From the NCBI RefSeq assembly GCF_964063325.1, contig NZ_OZ061315.1:62001-126000 (forward strand): DNA of 64,000 nucleotides. Reading direction: 5' to 3'. The position numbers and the translations under genes are program-made. This document shows positions 53,651 through 61,505 of this stretch, one piece after another. The stretch comes from Hafnia alvei. GTDB taxonomy: Bacteria; Pseudomonadota; Gammaproteobacteria; Enterobacterales; Enterobacteriaceae. Numbering within the stretch: position 1 is the stretch's first letter; each line of letters begins with the position of its first letter. The notes under the pieces were generated by a model. The model worked only from the letters and a program-made list of their open reading frames with translations. It had not been told where the DNA came from and made no database searches.

Positions 53651-54661
53651 ATGTCTACGTTAAACGGGTTAATTGTAGGAGCCAGCGGTTATACCGGCGC
53701 GGAACTCGCCGCTTATCTGCAGCGCCATCCTCATATGAACATAACCGGTTTAACGGTTTCAGCGCAAAGTGCAGATGCGGGAAAGTTGCTTTCTGATTTG
53801 CATCCTCAACTGAAAGGCATTGTTGATTTACCGTTGTTGCCGATGAGCGATGTGGCGGTAATGGCAAAAGATGTTGATGTAGTTTTTCTTGCTACGGCGC
53901 ATGAAGTAAGCCATGACCTAGCGCCTCAGTTTTTACAGATGGGCTGCGTGGTGTTTGATCTTTCCGGCGCATACCGGGTGAATCAGGCTGATTTTTACCA
54001 AAATTATTATGGATTTACGCATCAGCATGCCGACTGGCTCGATAAAGCAGTTTATGGATTGGCGGAGTGGCGTGCCGAAGATATTAAACAGGCGCAACTG
54101 GTGGCCGTTCCCGGCTGCTATCCCACGGCGTCACAGCTGGCATTAAAGCCGCTGATTGATGCGGGTCTGCTCGATTTAAACCAATGGCCGGTTATCAACG
54201 CCGTTAGCGGTGTGAGTGGTGCAGGGCGTAAAGCCAGTATGACGACCAGTTTTTGCGAAGTGAGTTTGCAGCCTTATGGCATTTTTACTCATCGCCATCA
54301 GCCTGAAATAGCGACCCATTTGGGAACTCCGGTGATTTTCACCCCGCACTTAGGCAATTTCCCGCGCGGAATTTTGGCCACTATTACCTGCAAGTTAACC
54401 GCGGGTGTAACGGCTGAGCAGATCGGCGCTGCTTACCAGCAGGCCTATGCAGAAAAGCCATTGGTTCGCGTCTATGACAAAGGTGTTCCGGCGATTAAAA
54501 ACGTGGCGGGAACGCCGTTCTGCGATATCGGTTTTGCGCTTCAGGGTGAGCATCTGATTATTGTGTCTGCCGAAGATAATTTACTGAAAGGCGCTGCTGC
54601 TCAAGCGGTGCAATGTATGAACATTCGCTTTGGATTTAATGAAACCCAATCATTGCTGTAA
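53651..54661 (+). CDS. argC: N-acetyl-gamma-glutamyl-phosphate reductase
   Basis: ArgC reduces N-acetylglutamyl phosphate to the semialdehyde with NADPH, the third step to ornithine. The 336 residues contain the nucleotide-binding GASGYTGAEL and the catalytic Cys156 in VPGCYPTAS. AAGGTGG precedes the ATG. It opens the argC-argB-argG-argH operon; the argB start follows 32 bp later. Confidence 0.97.
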   Translation: MSTLNGLIVGASGYTGAELAAYLQRHPHMNITGLTVSAQSADAGKLLSDLHPQLKGIVDLPLLPMSDVAVMAKDVDVVFLATAHEVSHDLAPQFLQMGCVVFDLSGAYRVNQADFYQNYYGFTHQHADWLDKAVYGLAEWRAEDIKQAQLVAVPGCYPTASQLALKPLIDAGLLDLNQWPVINAVSGVSGAGRKASMTTSFCEVSLQPYGIFTHRHQPEIATHLGTPVIFTPHLGNFPRGILATITCKLTAGVTAEQIGAAYQQAYAEKPLVRVYDKGVPAIKNVAGTPFCDIGFALQGEHLIIVSAEDNLLKGAAAQAVQCMNIRFGFNETQSLL

Positions 54662-54693
54662 CGACAAAACGTTAACTTTAAAAAGAGACTGCT

Positions 54694-55473
54694 ATGAACA
54701 ATCCATTAATCATCAAGTTAGGTGGCGTACTGCTAGATAGTGAAGAGGCGATGCAACGTTTGTTTCAGGCTTTAGTTGCTTACCGCCAAAGCCATCAGCG
54801 ACCACTGGTGATTGTTCATGGCGGTGGCTGTTTGGTGGATGATCTCATGAAACAGCTCAATTTGCCGGTGGTGAAGAAAAACGGACTGCGTGTAACGCCA
54901 GCCGACCAGATTGGCATTATTACCGGTGCGCTCGCTGGCACAGCAAACAAAACGCTGTTGGCCTGCGCCAAGAAACACAAAATTGCTGCGGTGGGTTTGT
55001 CATTGGGCGATGGCGATATGGTTGAAGTGAGCCAACTGTCAGAAGAACTCGGCCATGTGGGCAAAGCGAAAGCGGGTTCACCGGCGCTGGTCACGACGCT
55101 GTTAGCAACGGGCTACTTACCGATTATTAGCTCGGTTGGGATCACCGCAGAAGGCGAATTGATGAATGTGAATGCCGATCAGGCCGCCACCGCATTGGCG
55201 GCAACCTTAGGCGCGGATTTGATTTTGCTGTCAGACGTTAGCGGTATTCTGGATGGCAAAGGGCAACGTATAGAAGAAATGACGGCTGCCAAAGCAGAGC
55301 AGCTGATCGTGCAAGGCATTATTACCGATGGAATGATTGTAAAAGTAAACGCTGCGCTTGATGCCGCTCGGTCTCTGGGAAGGCCGGTTGATATTGCAAG
55401 CTGGCGCCATGCCGAAAAACTTCCGGCATTGTTTAATGGCGTGCCGGTAGGCACCAGAATTCTCGCGAATTAA
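54694..55473 (+). CDS. argB: Acetylglutamate kinase
   Basis: ArgB phosphorylates N-acetylglutamate, the second step of arginine synthesis. The 259 residues belong to the amino-acid-kinase fold, with the phosphate-binding IKLGGVLL near the start, VHGGG, and the C-terminal GMIVKVNAAL. It lacks an N-terminal arginine-inhibition helix, so control is expected by ArgR and at ArgA. It lies in the operon between argC and argG. Confidence 0.97.
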   Translation: MNNPLIIKLGGVLLDSEEAMQRLFQALVAYRQSHQRPLVIVHGGGCLVDDLMKQLNLPVVKKNGLRVTPADQIGIITGALAGTANKTLLACAKKHKIAAVGLSLGDGDMVEVSQLSEELGHVGKAKAGSPALVTTLLATGYLPIISSVGITAEGELMNVNADQAATALAATLGADLILLSDVSGILDGKGQRIEEMTAAKAEQLIVQGIITDGMIVKVNAALDAARSLGRPVDIASWRHAEKLPALFNGVPVGTRILAN

Positions 55474-55548
55474 TTACCCGTCAATTTAGGGTAATAACGA
55501 CCTAATTTAATTAAAAAATTTTAAGTTATTGAGATAAAGGAAAAGACT

Positions 55549-56763
55549 ATGGCAACGCAAGGCATCAGCAAAATCGTTCTGGCTTACTCTGGCGGCTTGG
55601 ATACGTCGGCAATCATTCCTTGGCTGAAAGAAAATTACGGCGACTGTGAAGTTATCGCATTCGTGGCAGATATCGGCCAAGAGCGTGAAGACTTAGTTGG
55701 CGTGGAAGAAAAAGCGCTGCGCTCTGGTGCTTCAGCTTGTTATATCGCCGATCTGCGTGAAGAATTCATCAAAGATTATGTTTACCCAGTGCTGAAAACC
55801 GGTGCGCTGTACGAAGGAACCTATTTGTTAGGGACCTCAATGGCGCGCCCGCTGATTGCCAAAGCGCAGGTTGAACTCGCCCTGAAACTCGGCGCAGATG
55901 CGCTGTGCCACGGCGCGACCGGTAAAGGCAACGATCAGGTTCGTTTCGAAACCACCTATACCGCGTTGGCTCCACAGCTGAAAGTGGTTGCCCCTTGGCG
56001 TGAGTGGGATTTGCGTTCGCGTGAAGCGCTGTTGGACTATCTGAAAGTTCGCGACATTCCAACCACCGCATCGTTGGAAAAAATCTATAGCCGCGATGCT
56101 AACGCTTGGCATATTTCCACCGAGGGCGGCGTGCTTGAAAGCCCATGGAATGCCTCTAACCAAGATTGCTGGGTATGGACGAATTCCCCTGAAGATGCGC
56201 CAAATGAGTCAGAGCTAGTGACCGTGGGTGTTGAAAACGGCGAAGTGGTTGCGGTTAACGGCAAAAAAATGAGCCCGTTTGCCTGCTTAGAAGCACTGAA
56301 TGTGTTGGGGGCAAAACATGGTATTGGTCGTATTGATATCGTGGAAAACCGTTTGGTAGGGATCAAATCCCGTGGCTGCTACGAAACCCCAGGGGGCACC
56401 ATTATGATGGCGGCTCTGCGCGGCGTAGAGCAGTTGGTTCTGGATCGTGATTGCTTTAAATGGCGTGAGCAGCTTGGTCAGGAAATGTCCTATGTAGTTT
56501 ACGATGGCCGTTGGTTTGCGCCGCTGCGTGAGTCCATTCAGGCTGCCGCAGACTCCATCGCCAAAGATGTGAATGGTGAAGTTGTGATTAAGTTGTATAA
56601 AGGACAGGCAACGGCGATCCAGAAAAAATCTGGCAACAGCCTGTATAACGAAGAATTTGCCACCTTCGGCGAAGATGACGTTTACGATCACAGCCATGCG
56701 GGCGGCTTTATTCGCTTGTTCTCGTTGTCATCACGTATTCGTGCGCTGAACGAGAAGAAATAA
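55549..56763 (+). CDS. argG: Argininosuccinate synthase
   Basis: ArgG joins citrulline and aspartate with ATP to argininosuccinate. The 404 residues begin with the ATP-pyrophosphatase loop AYSGGLDTSAI. This is the shorter form of about 400 residues common in most bacteria, unlike the E. coli enzyme of about 447, and here it is inside the arg operon rather than unlinked. It is 75 bp after argB and is followed by a palindromic repeat and argH. Confidence 0.96.
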   Translation: MATQGISKIVLAYSGGLDTSAIIPWLKENYGDCEVIAFVADIGQEREDLVGVEEKALRSGASACYIADLREEFIKDYVYPVLKTGALYEGTYLLGTSMARPLIAKAQVELALKLGADALCHGATGKGNDQVRFETTYTALAPQLKVVAPWREWDLRSREALLDYLKVRDIPTTASLEKIYSRDANAWHISTEGGVLESPWNASNQDCWVWTNSPEDAPNESELVTVGVENGEVVAVNGKKMSPFACLEALNVLGAKHGIGRIDIVENRLVGIKSRGCYETPGGTIMMAALRGVEQLVLDRDCFKWREQLGQEMSYVVYDGRWFAPLRESIQAAADSIAKDVNGEVVIKLYKGQATAIQKKSGNSLYNEEFATFGEDDVYDHSHAGGFIRLFSLSSRIRALNEKK

Positions 56764-56770
56764 TAGCAGG

Positions 56771-56869
56771 CCTTCCCCCTCCCAACCTCCCCCTTCACAG
56801 GGGGAGGAGCCGATCGAGCAACGATTGCGGACAGCTCCCTCCCCTGTGAAGGGGAGGGTTGGGGTGGGG
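56771..56869. repeat. G/C-strand-biased palindromic repeat between argG and argH
   Basis: The left arm (56771-56810) is C-rich and contains CTTCACAGGGGGAGGAGC. The right arm (56833-56869) is its near complement, containing CCCCTGTGAAGGGGAGGG. About 22 bp separate them. The transcript would form a very stable stem of over 30 pairs in the intercistronic gap, which could protect argCBG mRNA or lower argH expression. Similar G-rich/C-rich palindromes are scattered in many proteobacterial genomes. Confidence 0.8.
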
Positions 56870-56908
56870 TAATAATGAGTAGAACACTAAAATTCAACGG
56901 AGCATCAC

Positions 56909-58282
56909 ATGGCACTATGGGGCGGGCGGTTCAGTCAGGCGGCAGACCAGCGGTTTAAGCAATTTAATGACTCACTGCGGTTTGATTACCGATTGGCTGA
57001 GCAGGATATTACCGGCTCGGTGGCATGGTCGAAGGCGCTGGTTACCGTGAATGTGTTAACGGTGGAAGAACAGCAGACGCTGGAAGACGCGTTGGGTGTA
57101 TTGCTGGAAGAGGTTCAGGCGAATCCTAATGCGATTTTGGCCAGCGATGCAGAAGATATTCACAGCTGGGTTGAGACGCAGCTGATTAATAAAGTCGGCG
57201 ACTTAGGTAAAAAACTGCACACGGGGCGTAGCCGTAACGATCAGGTTGCGACGGATCTGAAACTGTGGTGCAAGAATGAGATCGGCGAGTTGTTACTGGC
57301 CGTTCAGCAGTTGCAGCAAGCGTTGGTGGTAACGGCTGAAGCCAATCAGGACGCGGTGATGCCGGGTTATACCCATCTTCAACGTGCACAGCCGGTGACT
57401 TTTGCTCACTGGTGCTTGGCGTATGCCGAAATGCTGGCGCGTGACGAAAGCCGTTTGCACGATACGTTGAAACGTTTAGATGTGAGCCCGCTTGGGTGTG
57501 GGGCTTTAGCGGGCACAGCTTATCCAATCGATCGTGAACAGTTGGCGGAATGGCTAGGTTTTGCTAGCGCAACGCGTAACAGTTTGGACAGCGTTTCTGA
57601 CCGCGACCATGTGCTGGAACTGCTTTCTAATGCGTCCATCGGTATGGTGCATTTGTCGCGCTTTGCGGAAGATCTGATCTTCTTCAACAGCGGTGAAGCG
57701 AACTTTGTTGAGCTGTCCGATCGCGTGACTTCGGGTTCATCGTTGATGCCACAGAAGAAAAATCCCGATGCATTAGAGCTGATTCGCGGCAAATGTGGTC
57801 GCGTGCAGGGCGCGTTGACCGGCATGATGATGACGTTGAAAGGCCTGCCTTTGGCCTACAACAAAGATATGCAGGAAGATAAAGAAGGCCTATTCGACGC
57901 ACTGGATACGTGGATGGACTGTCTGCATATGGCGGCGCTGGTGCTGGATGGTATTCAGGTGAAGCGTCCTCGTTGCCAAGAAGCTGCGGAACAAGGATAT
58001 GCTAACGCAACAGAATTAGCTGATTACCTTGTGGCGAAAGGCGTTCCGTTCCGTGAAGCCCACCATATTGTGGGTGAAGCGGTAGTGGGAGCGATTAAGC
58101 AAGGTAAAGCGTTGGAGGCGTTGAGCCTCAGCGAACTGCAAAAATTCAGCAGCGTGATCGGCGATGACGTTTACCCTATTTTGTCACTGCAATCTTGTCT
58201 GGATAAACGCAGTGCCAAAGGTGGTGTTTCTCCGCATCAGGTCGCTCAGGCGATTGCCGAGGCAAAACAGCGCCTGCTTTAG
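56909..58282 (+). CDS. argH: Argininosuccinate lyase
   Basis: ArgH splits argininosuccinate into arginine and fumarate, the last step. The 457 residues match the family, with the signature GSSLMPQKKNPD (mobile serine near 280) and HTGRSRNDQVATDL near residue 105. It ends the argCBGH operon, separated from argG by a 145-bp gap with a palindromic repeat. An intrinsic terminator follows. Confidence 0.97.
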   Translation: MALWGGRFSQAADQRFKQFNDSLRFDYRLAEQDITGSVAWSKALVTVNVLTVEEQQTLEDALGVLLEEVQANPNAILASDAEDIHSWVETQLINKVGDLGKKLHTGRSRNDQVATDLKLWCKNEIGELLLAVQQLQQALVVTAEANQDAVMPGYTHLQRAQPVTFAHWCLAYAEMLARDESRLHDTLKRLDVSPLGCGALAGTAYPIDREQLAEWLGFASATRNSLDSVSDRDHVLELLSNASIGMVHLSRFAEDLIFFNSGEANFVELSDRVTSGSSLMPQKKNPDALELIRGKCGRVQGALTGMMMTLKGLPLAYNKDMQEDKEGLFDALDTWMDCLHMAALVLDGIQVKRPRCQEAAEQGYANATELADYLVAKGVPFREAHHIVGEAVVGAIKQGKALEALSLSELQKFSSVIGDDVYPILSLQSCLDKRSAKGGVSPHQVAQAIAEAKQRLL

Positions 58283-58301
58283 TTCAGCCGTTGTACCAAT
58301 G

Positions 58302-58328
58302 AAAAACCGGGCAATGCCCGGTTTTTTT
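58302..58328. terminator. Terminator after argH, also serving hicB (copy 1 of a 24-bp repeat)
   Basis: AAAAACCGGGC and GCCCGGTTTTTTT flank a tiny loop. The T-run overlaps the stop codon of hicB on the other strand. The 24 bases at 58302-58325 are identical to 59039-59062 on the far side of hicAB. Confidence 0.93.
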
Positions 58329-58665
58329 ATCCTAGAAGCTTAGCGCATAGATATCGATTGAGGCTTACGCCTTCTTCATTAGCGAGAATGGCCAAGCGTC
58401 GATGTTGTTCAGGAGCCAGACGTAATACCAGCTTGCCGCTATATTTTTTCTCTGCCAGCGCCACGGGCGGAATTTCACCGTTGCTTAACATGTCTGATAC
58501 CGCGCTGGAAACCAGATCCATAATTCCCTCAAGGGCCTCCAGTTGACTGGCGGCTAACCATGACAGTGACGGGAATTCACTGCACAATCCGACAAATTCG
58601 TTATCTTCTTCAGACCACGTAATGCGATATGTGTAGTGCTCAGTAAAGCGATTATGAGTTGTCAC
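58327..58665 (-). CDS. hicB: HicB-family antitoxin
   Basis: This 112-residue protein has an N-terminal degenerate RNase H-like HicB fold (YRITWSEEDNEFVGLCSEFPSL, of which the first 20 are diagnostic) and a C-terminal helix-turn-helix/ribbon-helix-helix part (LVLRLAPEQHRRLAILANEEGVSLNRYL), read in two blocks. It should bind and neutralise the upstream HicA and repress the pair. The start overlaps the hicA end by 14 bp, which ensures coupled production. Its stop codon lies in the argH terminator. Confidence 0.88.
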   Translation of the reverse strand: MTTHNRFTEHYTYRITWSEEDNEFVGLCSEFPSLSWLAASQLEALEGIMDLVSSAVSDMLSNGEIPPVALAEKKYSGKLVLRLAPEQHRRLAILANEEGVSLNRYLCAKLLG

Positions 58666-58915
58666 GATAGGCCTGCTCCAATTTTTCTATTGCCGCAATT
58701 ACTTGTCTAATTTGATAACTCTTGGCTTTGCCATTTTTACCGGCCTGAATATTTATTCTGGGGTCGCCTTGCCACGGCATGCGAAAGACTTTGTGGCTTC
58801 CACCATTTTGCCGAGGTGGGCCAAACAGCAGAATGCAGACTTTGACCAGCTCATTAAAAGACAGGTTGGTTAAATGTGTACGTAACTCTTCAGCAAGATC
58901 GCCAAGCTCCTTCAC
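58652..58915 (-). CDS. hicA: HicA-family mRNA interferase toxin
   Basis: HicA is a double-stranded-RNA-binding-fold RNase that blocks translation by cutting mRNA. The diagnostic segment is QNGGSHKVFRMP, with the likely catalytic His41, followed by DPRINIQ. A GTG start preceded by GGAGG gives 87 residues, about 25 more than classical HicA; the extra residues form a helical N-terminus (ELGDLAEELRTHLTNLSFNE). Toxin-before-antitoxin order with an overlap is standard for hicAB. Confidence 0.82.
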   Translation of the reverse strand: MKELGDLAEELRTHLTNLSFNELVKVCILLFGPPRQNGGSHKVFRMPWQGDPRINIQAGKNGKAKSYQIRQVIAAIEKLEQAYRDNS

Positions 58916-58929
58916 ACTGCCTCCATAAT

Positions 58930-58947
58930 AGTATCGTTATTGATACT
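58930..58947 (-). promoter_or_regulatory. Palindrome upstream of hicAB, candidate HicB operator
   Basis: AGTATC and GATACT form a perfect 6-bp inverted repeat with a 6-base spacer, 15 bp ahead of the hicA start. On the minus strand TTGATT and TATTAT flank it 18 bases apart and could be -35 and -10 boxes, but then transcription would begin almost at the start codon, so the promoter assignment is doubtful. Confidence 0.5.
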
Positions 58948-59038
58948 AAATCAATCTCATTATTTTGATGAAAGTGAGTGTGTCTGAGTTAGGGAATGGG
59001 GCAAGCGGAAGTGATTAAGTTAGGAATGCACTATACAA

Positions 59039-59062
59039 AAAAACCGGGCAATGCCCGGTTTT
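59039..59062. terminator. Terminator of the disulfide reductase gene (copy 2 of a 24-bp repeat)
   Basis: The same ACCGGGC/GCCCGGT stem as after argH. On the minus strand it is followed by eight T, and it lies 19 bp after the reductase stop codon. Confidence 0.92.
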
Positions 59063-59080
59063 GCAGCGAAATTTGCGAAG

Positions 59081-60529
59081 TTATTCACCCGGACAGCGCA
59101 TACAGCGCTCGGTCTCGCTACCGCCGATGCGCAGCTTGCTTTGCAAATCACGCAATGCAGTACGTAAGCCTTCTTCTATTACTGGGTGATAGAACGGCAT
59201 ATCCAGCATTTGATCGACGGTCATGCCTTGCTGATGCGCCCATGCCAGTAGATGCGCAATGTGCTCAACTGCCGGCCCCATCATTTCAGCACCTAGGAAT
59301 TTGCCCGTTCCTTGTTCGCCATAAACATGCAGTAAGCCTTTGTTACGCAGCATGACGCGAGAACGCCCTTGGTTTTCGAAAGAGACTTCGCCAACCTCGA
59401 AGCAACCGCAGGCACCATATTTTTGGCTAAGTTCACGATAGGTTGAACCGACCATGGCGATTTGCGGGTCAGAGAACACCACTGAAATCGAACTCCGGCG
59501 TAATCCCGGCTTAACTTCTGGGAAGCTACCCGCATTATCACCGGCAATTCGAGCCTGATCGCTGGCTTCGTGTAACAGCGGGAGCTGATTGCTTGCGTCG
59601 CCAGCGATAAAGATATGCGGCACGCTGGTTTGCATGGTCAGTCGATCGGCGACCGGAACACCGCGTGCATCAAGCTCAAGTGAGGTGTTTTCGATGGCGA
59701 GATTATCAACATTTGGACGGCGGCCGGTGGCTGCCAGCACGTAGTCCACCATGATTTCTTGTGGCTTACCGTCTAAACCCTGATAGCGAATAAACACGCG
59801 CTCGCCTTCGCGCTGCATGATCTCGACTTTCACATCGGGATCGAGATAAAACTCTTCGCCTAGAGCGCGGCGAGCATAATCGCGTACATCGCTGTCTGTT
59901 AGAGGGCCTACGGCACCGCCGACGCCAAAGACTTTCACTTTCACGCCGAGACGATGAAGCGCTTGGCCGATCTCTAAACCGATAACGCCGGGGCCAAATA
60001 CTGCAACGGATTCAGGCAGATCGTCCCAGTTGAATACATCATCATTGATAATCAAGCGATCGCCGAGGTCGTTCCACGGAGCCGGCCATGTTGGGCGAGA
60101 ACCGGTGGCGATAACGATGCGTTTTGCCACGATGCGGGTGTGATCGTCAACTTGTAGGGTATTGTCATCGATAAAACGGGCGTAGCCGAGAATTTTGTCG
60201 TTGTCAGGAATACTGATGACGCCTTCCATCACAAAACCCACGAAGCGGTCGCGTTCGTGTTTAACGCGAGCCATGACCTCGCGACCATCAATTTTTATTT
60301 CACCCTGAGGGTGAATGCCAAAACCGGGAGCGCGCTCGATTTGATGCACGGCTTCTGCGGCGGCAATGAGTAATTTGGAAGGCATACAGCCAACGCGAGC
60401 ACAGGTTGTGCCAAATGGGCCACCTTCGATCATGACAACGCTGGGTGTAGAGAGTTTTGCTGCGCGATAGGCACCTAAGCCTGCTGTACCGCCGCCGATA
60501 ACGGCCACGTCAACACTGAGTTCTTTCAT
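59081..60529 (-). CDS. FAD-dependent pyridine nucleotide-disulfide oxidoreductase (dihydrolipoyl dehydrogenase-like)
   Basis: This 482-residue flavoenzyme has the FAD motif GGGTAGLGA, the redox-active pair Cys43/Cys48 in GTTCARVGCMPSK, an NADH-binding GPGVIGLEIG near 180 and the FAD segment HIFIAGDA. The C-terminal catalytic motif is HPVIEE rather than the usual HPTxSE, but the His-Glu pair is kept. It is not in a 2-oxoacid dehydrogenase operon. It sits 90 bp downstream of a peroxiredoxin-glutaredoxin fusion in the same direction, so a role in reducing a thiol partner in peroxide defence is inferred. The true substrate is unknown. Confidence 0.82.
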   Translation of the reverse strand: MKELSVDVAVIGGGTAGLGAYRAAKLSTPSVVMIEGGPFGTTCARVGCMPSKLLIAAAEAVHQIERAPGFGIHPQGEIKIDGREVMARVKHERDRFVGFVMEGVISIPDNDKILGYARFIDDNTLQVDDHTRIVAKRIVIATGSRPTWPAPWNDLGDRLIINDDVFNWDDLPESVAVFGPGVIGLEIGQALHRLGVKVKVFGVGGAVGPLTDSDVRDYARRALGEEFYLDPDVKVEIMQREGERVFIRYQGLDGKPQEIMVDYVLAATGRRPNVDNLAIENTSLELDARGVPVADRLTMQTSVPHIFIAGDASNQLPLLHEASDQARIAGDNAGSFPEVKPGLRRSSISVVFSDPQIAMVGSTYRELSQKYGACGCFEVGEVSFENQGRSRVMLRNKGLLHVYGEQGTGKFLGAEMMGPAVEHIAHLLAWAHQQGMTVDQMLDMPFYHPVIEEGLRTALRDLQSKLRIGGSETERCMRCPGE

Positions 60530-60619
60530 GAAGCTATCTCCTGAAATCGGAAAAAAAGGCGGGACGAGCCCGCCAAAATGTTGGCTTACTTTTTTATAAT
60601 AACGACTACTTGCAGGTGA

Positions 60620-61354
60620 TTATGCCTGTTGCAGATAAACTTCTAAGTCATCGCTGCCACCGATATGTTGTCCACCGATGTAAACCTGTGGAACAGTCGC
60701 ACGGCCAGTCACAGCGCGCAGACTCACGGTGGTAGCGTCTTTACCCAGCACGATTTCTTCGTACTGGATACCGCGGTCTTGCAGCATTTGTTTGGCTTTA
60801 GCGCAGTATGGGCAGCCCGGTTTGGTAAACAGGGAAACGGAAGCCTGCACTTTGAAATCGGGTGCTAAATATTTCAGCATGGTATCTGCATCAGATACTT
60901 CAAACGGGTCGCCTGGCTTGTTAGGTTCAACAAACATTTTTTCAACCACGCCGTTGCGAACCAGCATGGAATAGCGCCATGAGCGTGGGCCAAAGCCGAG
61001 ATCGGCTTTTTCGACCAGCATGTTCATGCCTTTGGTAAATTCACCGTTGCCGTCTGGAACGAAAGTGATGTGCTCTGCTTTTTGATCGGCTTTCCATGCA
61101 TTCATCACGAAGGTGTCATTAACGGAAACGCACAGAATGCTGTCGACGCCTTTTTCATGGAACACTGGAGCCAGCTCGTTGTAACGAGGCAGATGGCTTG
61201 ATGAACAGGTTGGGGTGAATGCGCCCGGCAGAGAAAACACGATAACGGTTTTGTCTTTGAACAGATCATCGGTAGTTACGTCAATCCACTGGTCGCCCTG
61301 ACGGGTGTGGAAAGTTACCTGTGGAATTTTCTTACCTTCTTGGCTAGTAAACAT
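60620..61354 (-). CDS. Hybrid peroxiredoxin-glutaredoxin peroxidase
   Basis: This 244-residue fusion combines a Prx5-type peroxiredoxin (about 1-165, peroxidatic Cys50 in PGAFTPTCSSSH) with a C-terminal glutaredoxin (about 170-244, CPYC at 181-184, TVPQVYI, GGSDDL). Such fusions, first studied in Haemophilus influenzae, reduce peroxides using glutathione without a separate reductase. The gene is divergent from oxyR, with an OxyR site between them, so induction by hydrogen peroxide is expected. A disulfide reductase gene follows. Confidence 0.93.
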   Translation of the reverse strand: MFTSQEGKKIPQVTFHTRQGDQWIDVTTDDLFKDKTVIVFSLPGAFTPTCSSSHLPRYNELAPVFHEKGVDSILCVSVNDTFVMNAWKADQKAEHITFVPDGNGEFTKGMNMLVEKADLGFGPRSWRYSMLVRNGVVEKMFVEPNKPGDPFEVSDADTMLKYLAPDFKVQASVSLFTKPGCPYCAKAKQMLQDRGIQYEEIVLGKDATTVSLRAVTGRATVPQVYIGGQHIGGSDDLEVYLQQA

Positions 61355-61449
61355 GGATTAACCCTTTAATTATTAAATTAAAAATTACTGATGCTGGCGT
61401 GTCGCCGTTCGTTGATGGACATTATTCACACTTAGGCTTGATAGTTCTA

Positions 61450-61486
61450 ATCGTTCATTGCTATCTTATTTATCGCCATGAGCTAT
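61450..61486 (+). promoter_or_regulatory. OxyR binding site between oxyR and prx-grx
   Basis: The arrangement ATCG-N7-CTAT-N7-ATCG-N7-CTAT fits the OxyR consensus ATAG-N7-CTAT-N7-ATAG-N7-CTAT in all spacings and 14 of 16 bases. It ends 19 bp before the oxyR start codon, so it likely mediates autorepression of oxyR and activation of the divergent peroxiredoxin gene. Confidence 0.85.
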
Positions 61487-61505
61487 CATGGCTCGGAGGA
61501 TAAAT

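Noticed and set aside
56688..56915. Minus-strand frame spanning the argG-argH gap
   Set aside because: Its middle is the palindromic repeat and it overlaps both arg genes; no family resemblance.
58925..58954. hicAB promoter with TTGATT and TATTAT boxes
   Set aside because: Spacing is acceptable but the start point would leave the GGAGG ribosome-binding site outside the mRNA, so I did not call it.
58996..59355. 119-codon plus-strand frame over the end of the disulfide reductase gene
   Set aside because: It crosses a terminator and runs antisense to a well-supported gene; it is a shadow frame.
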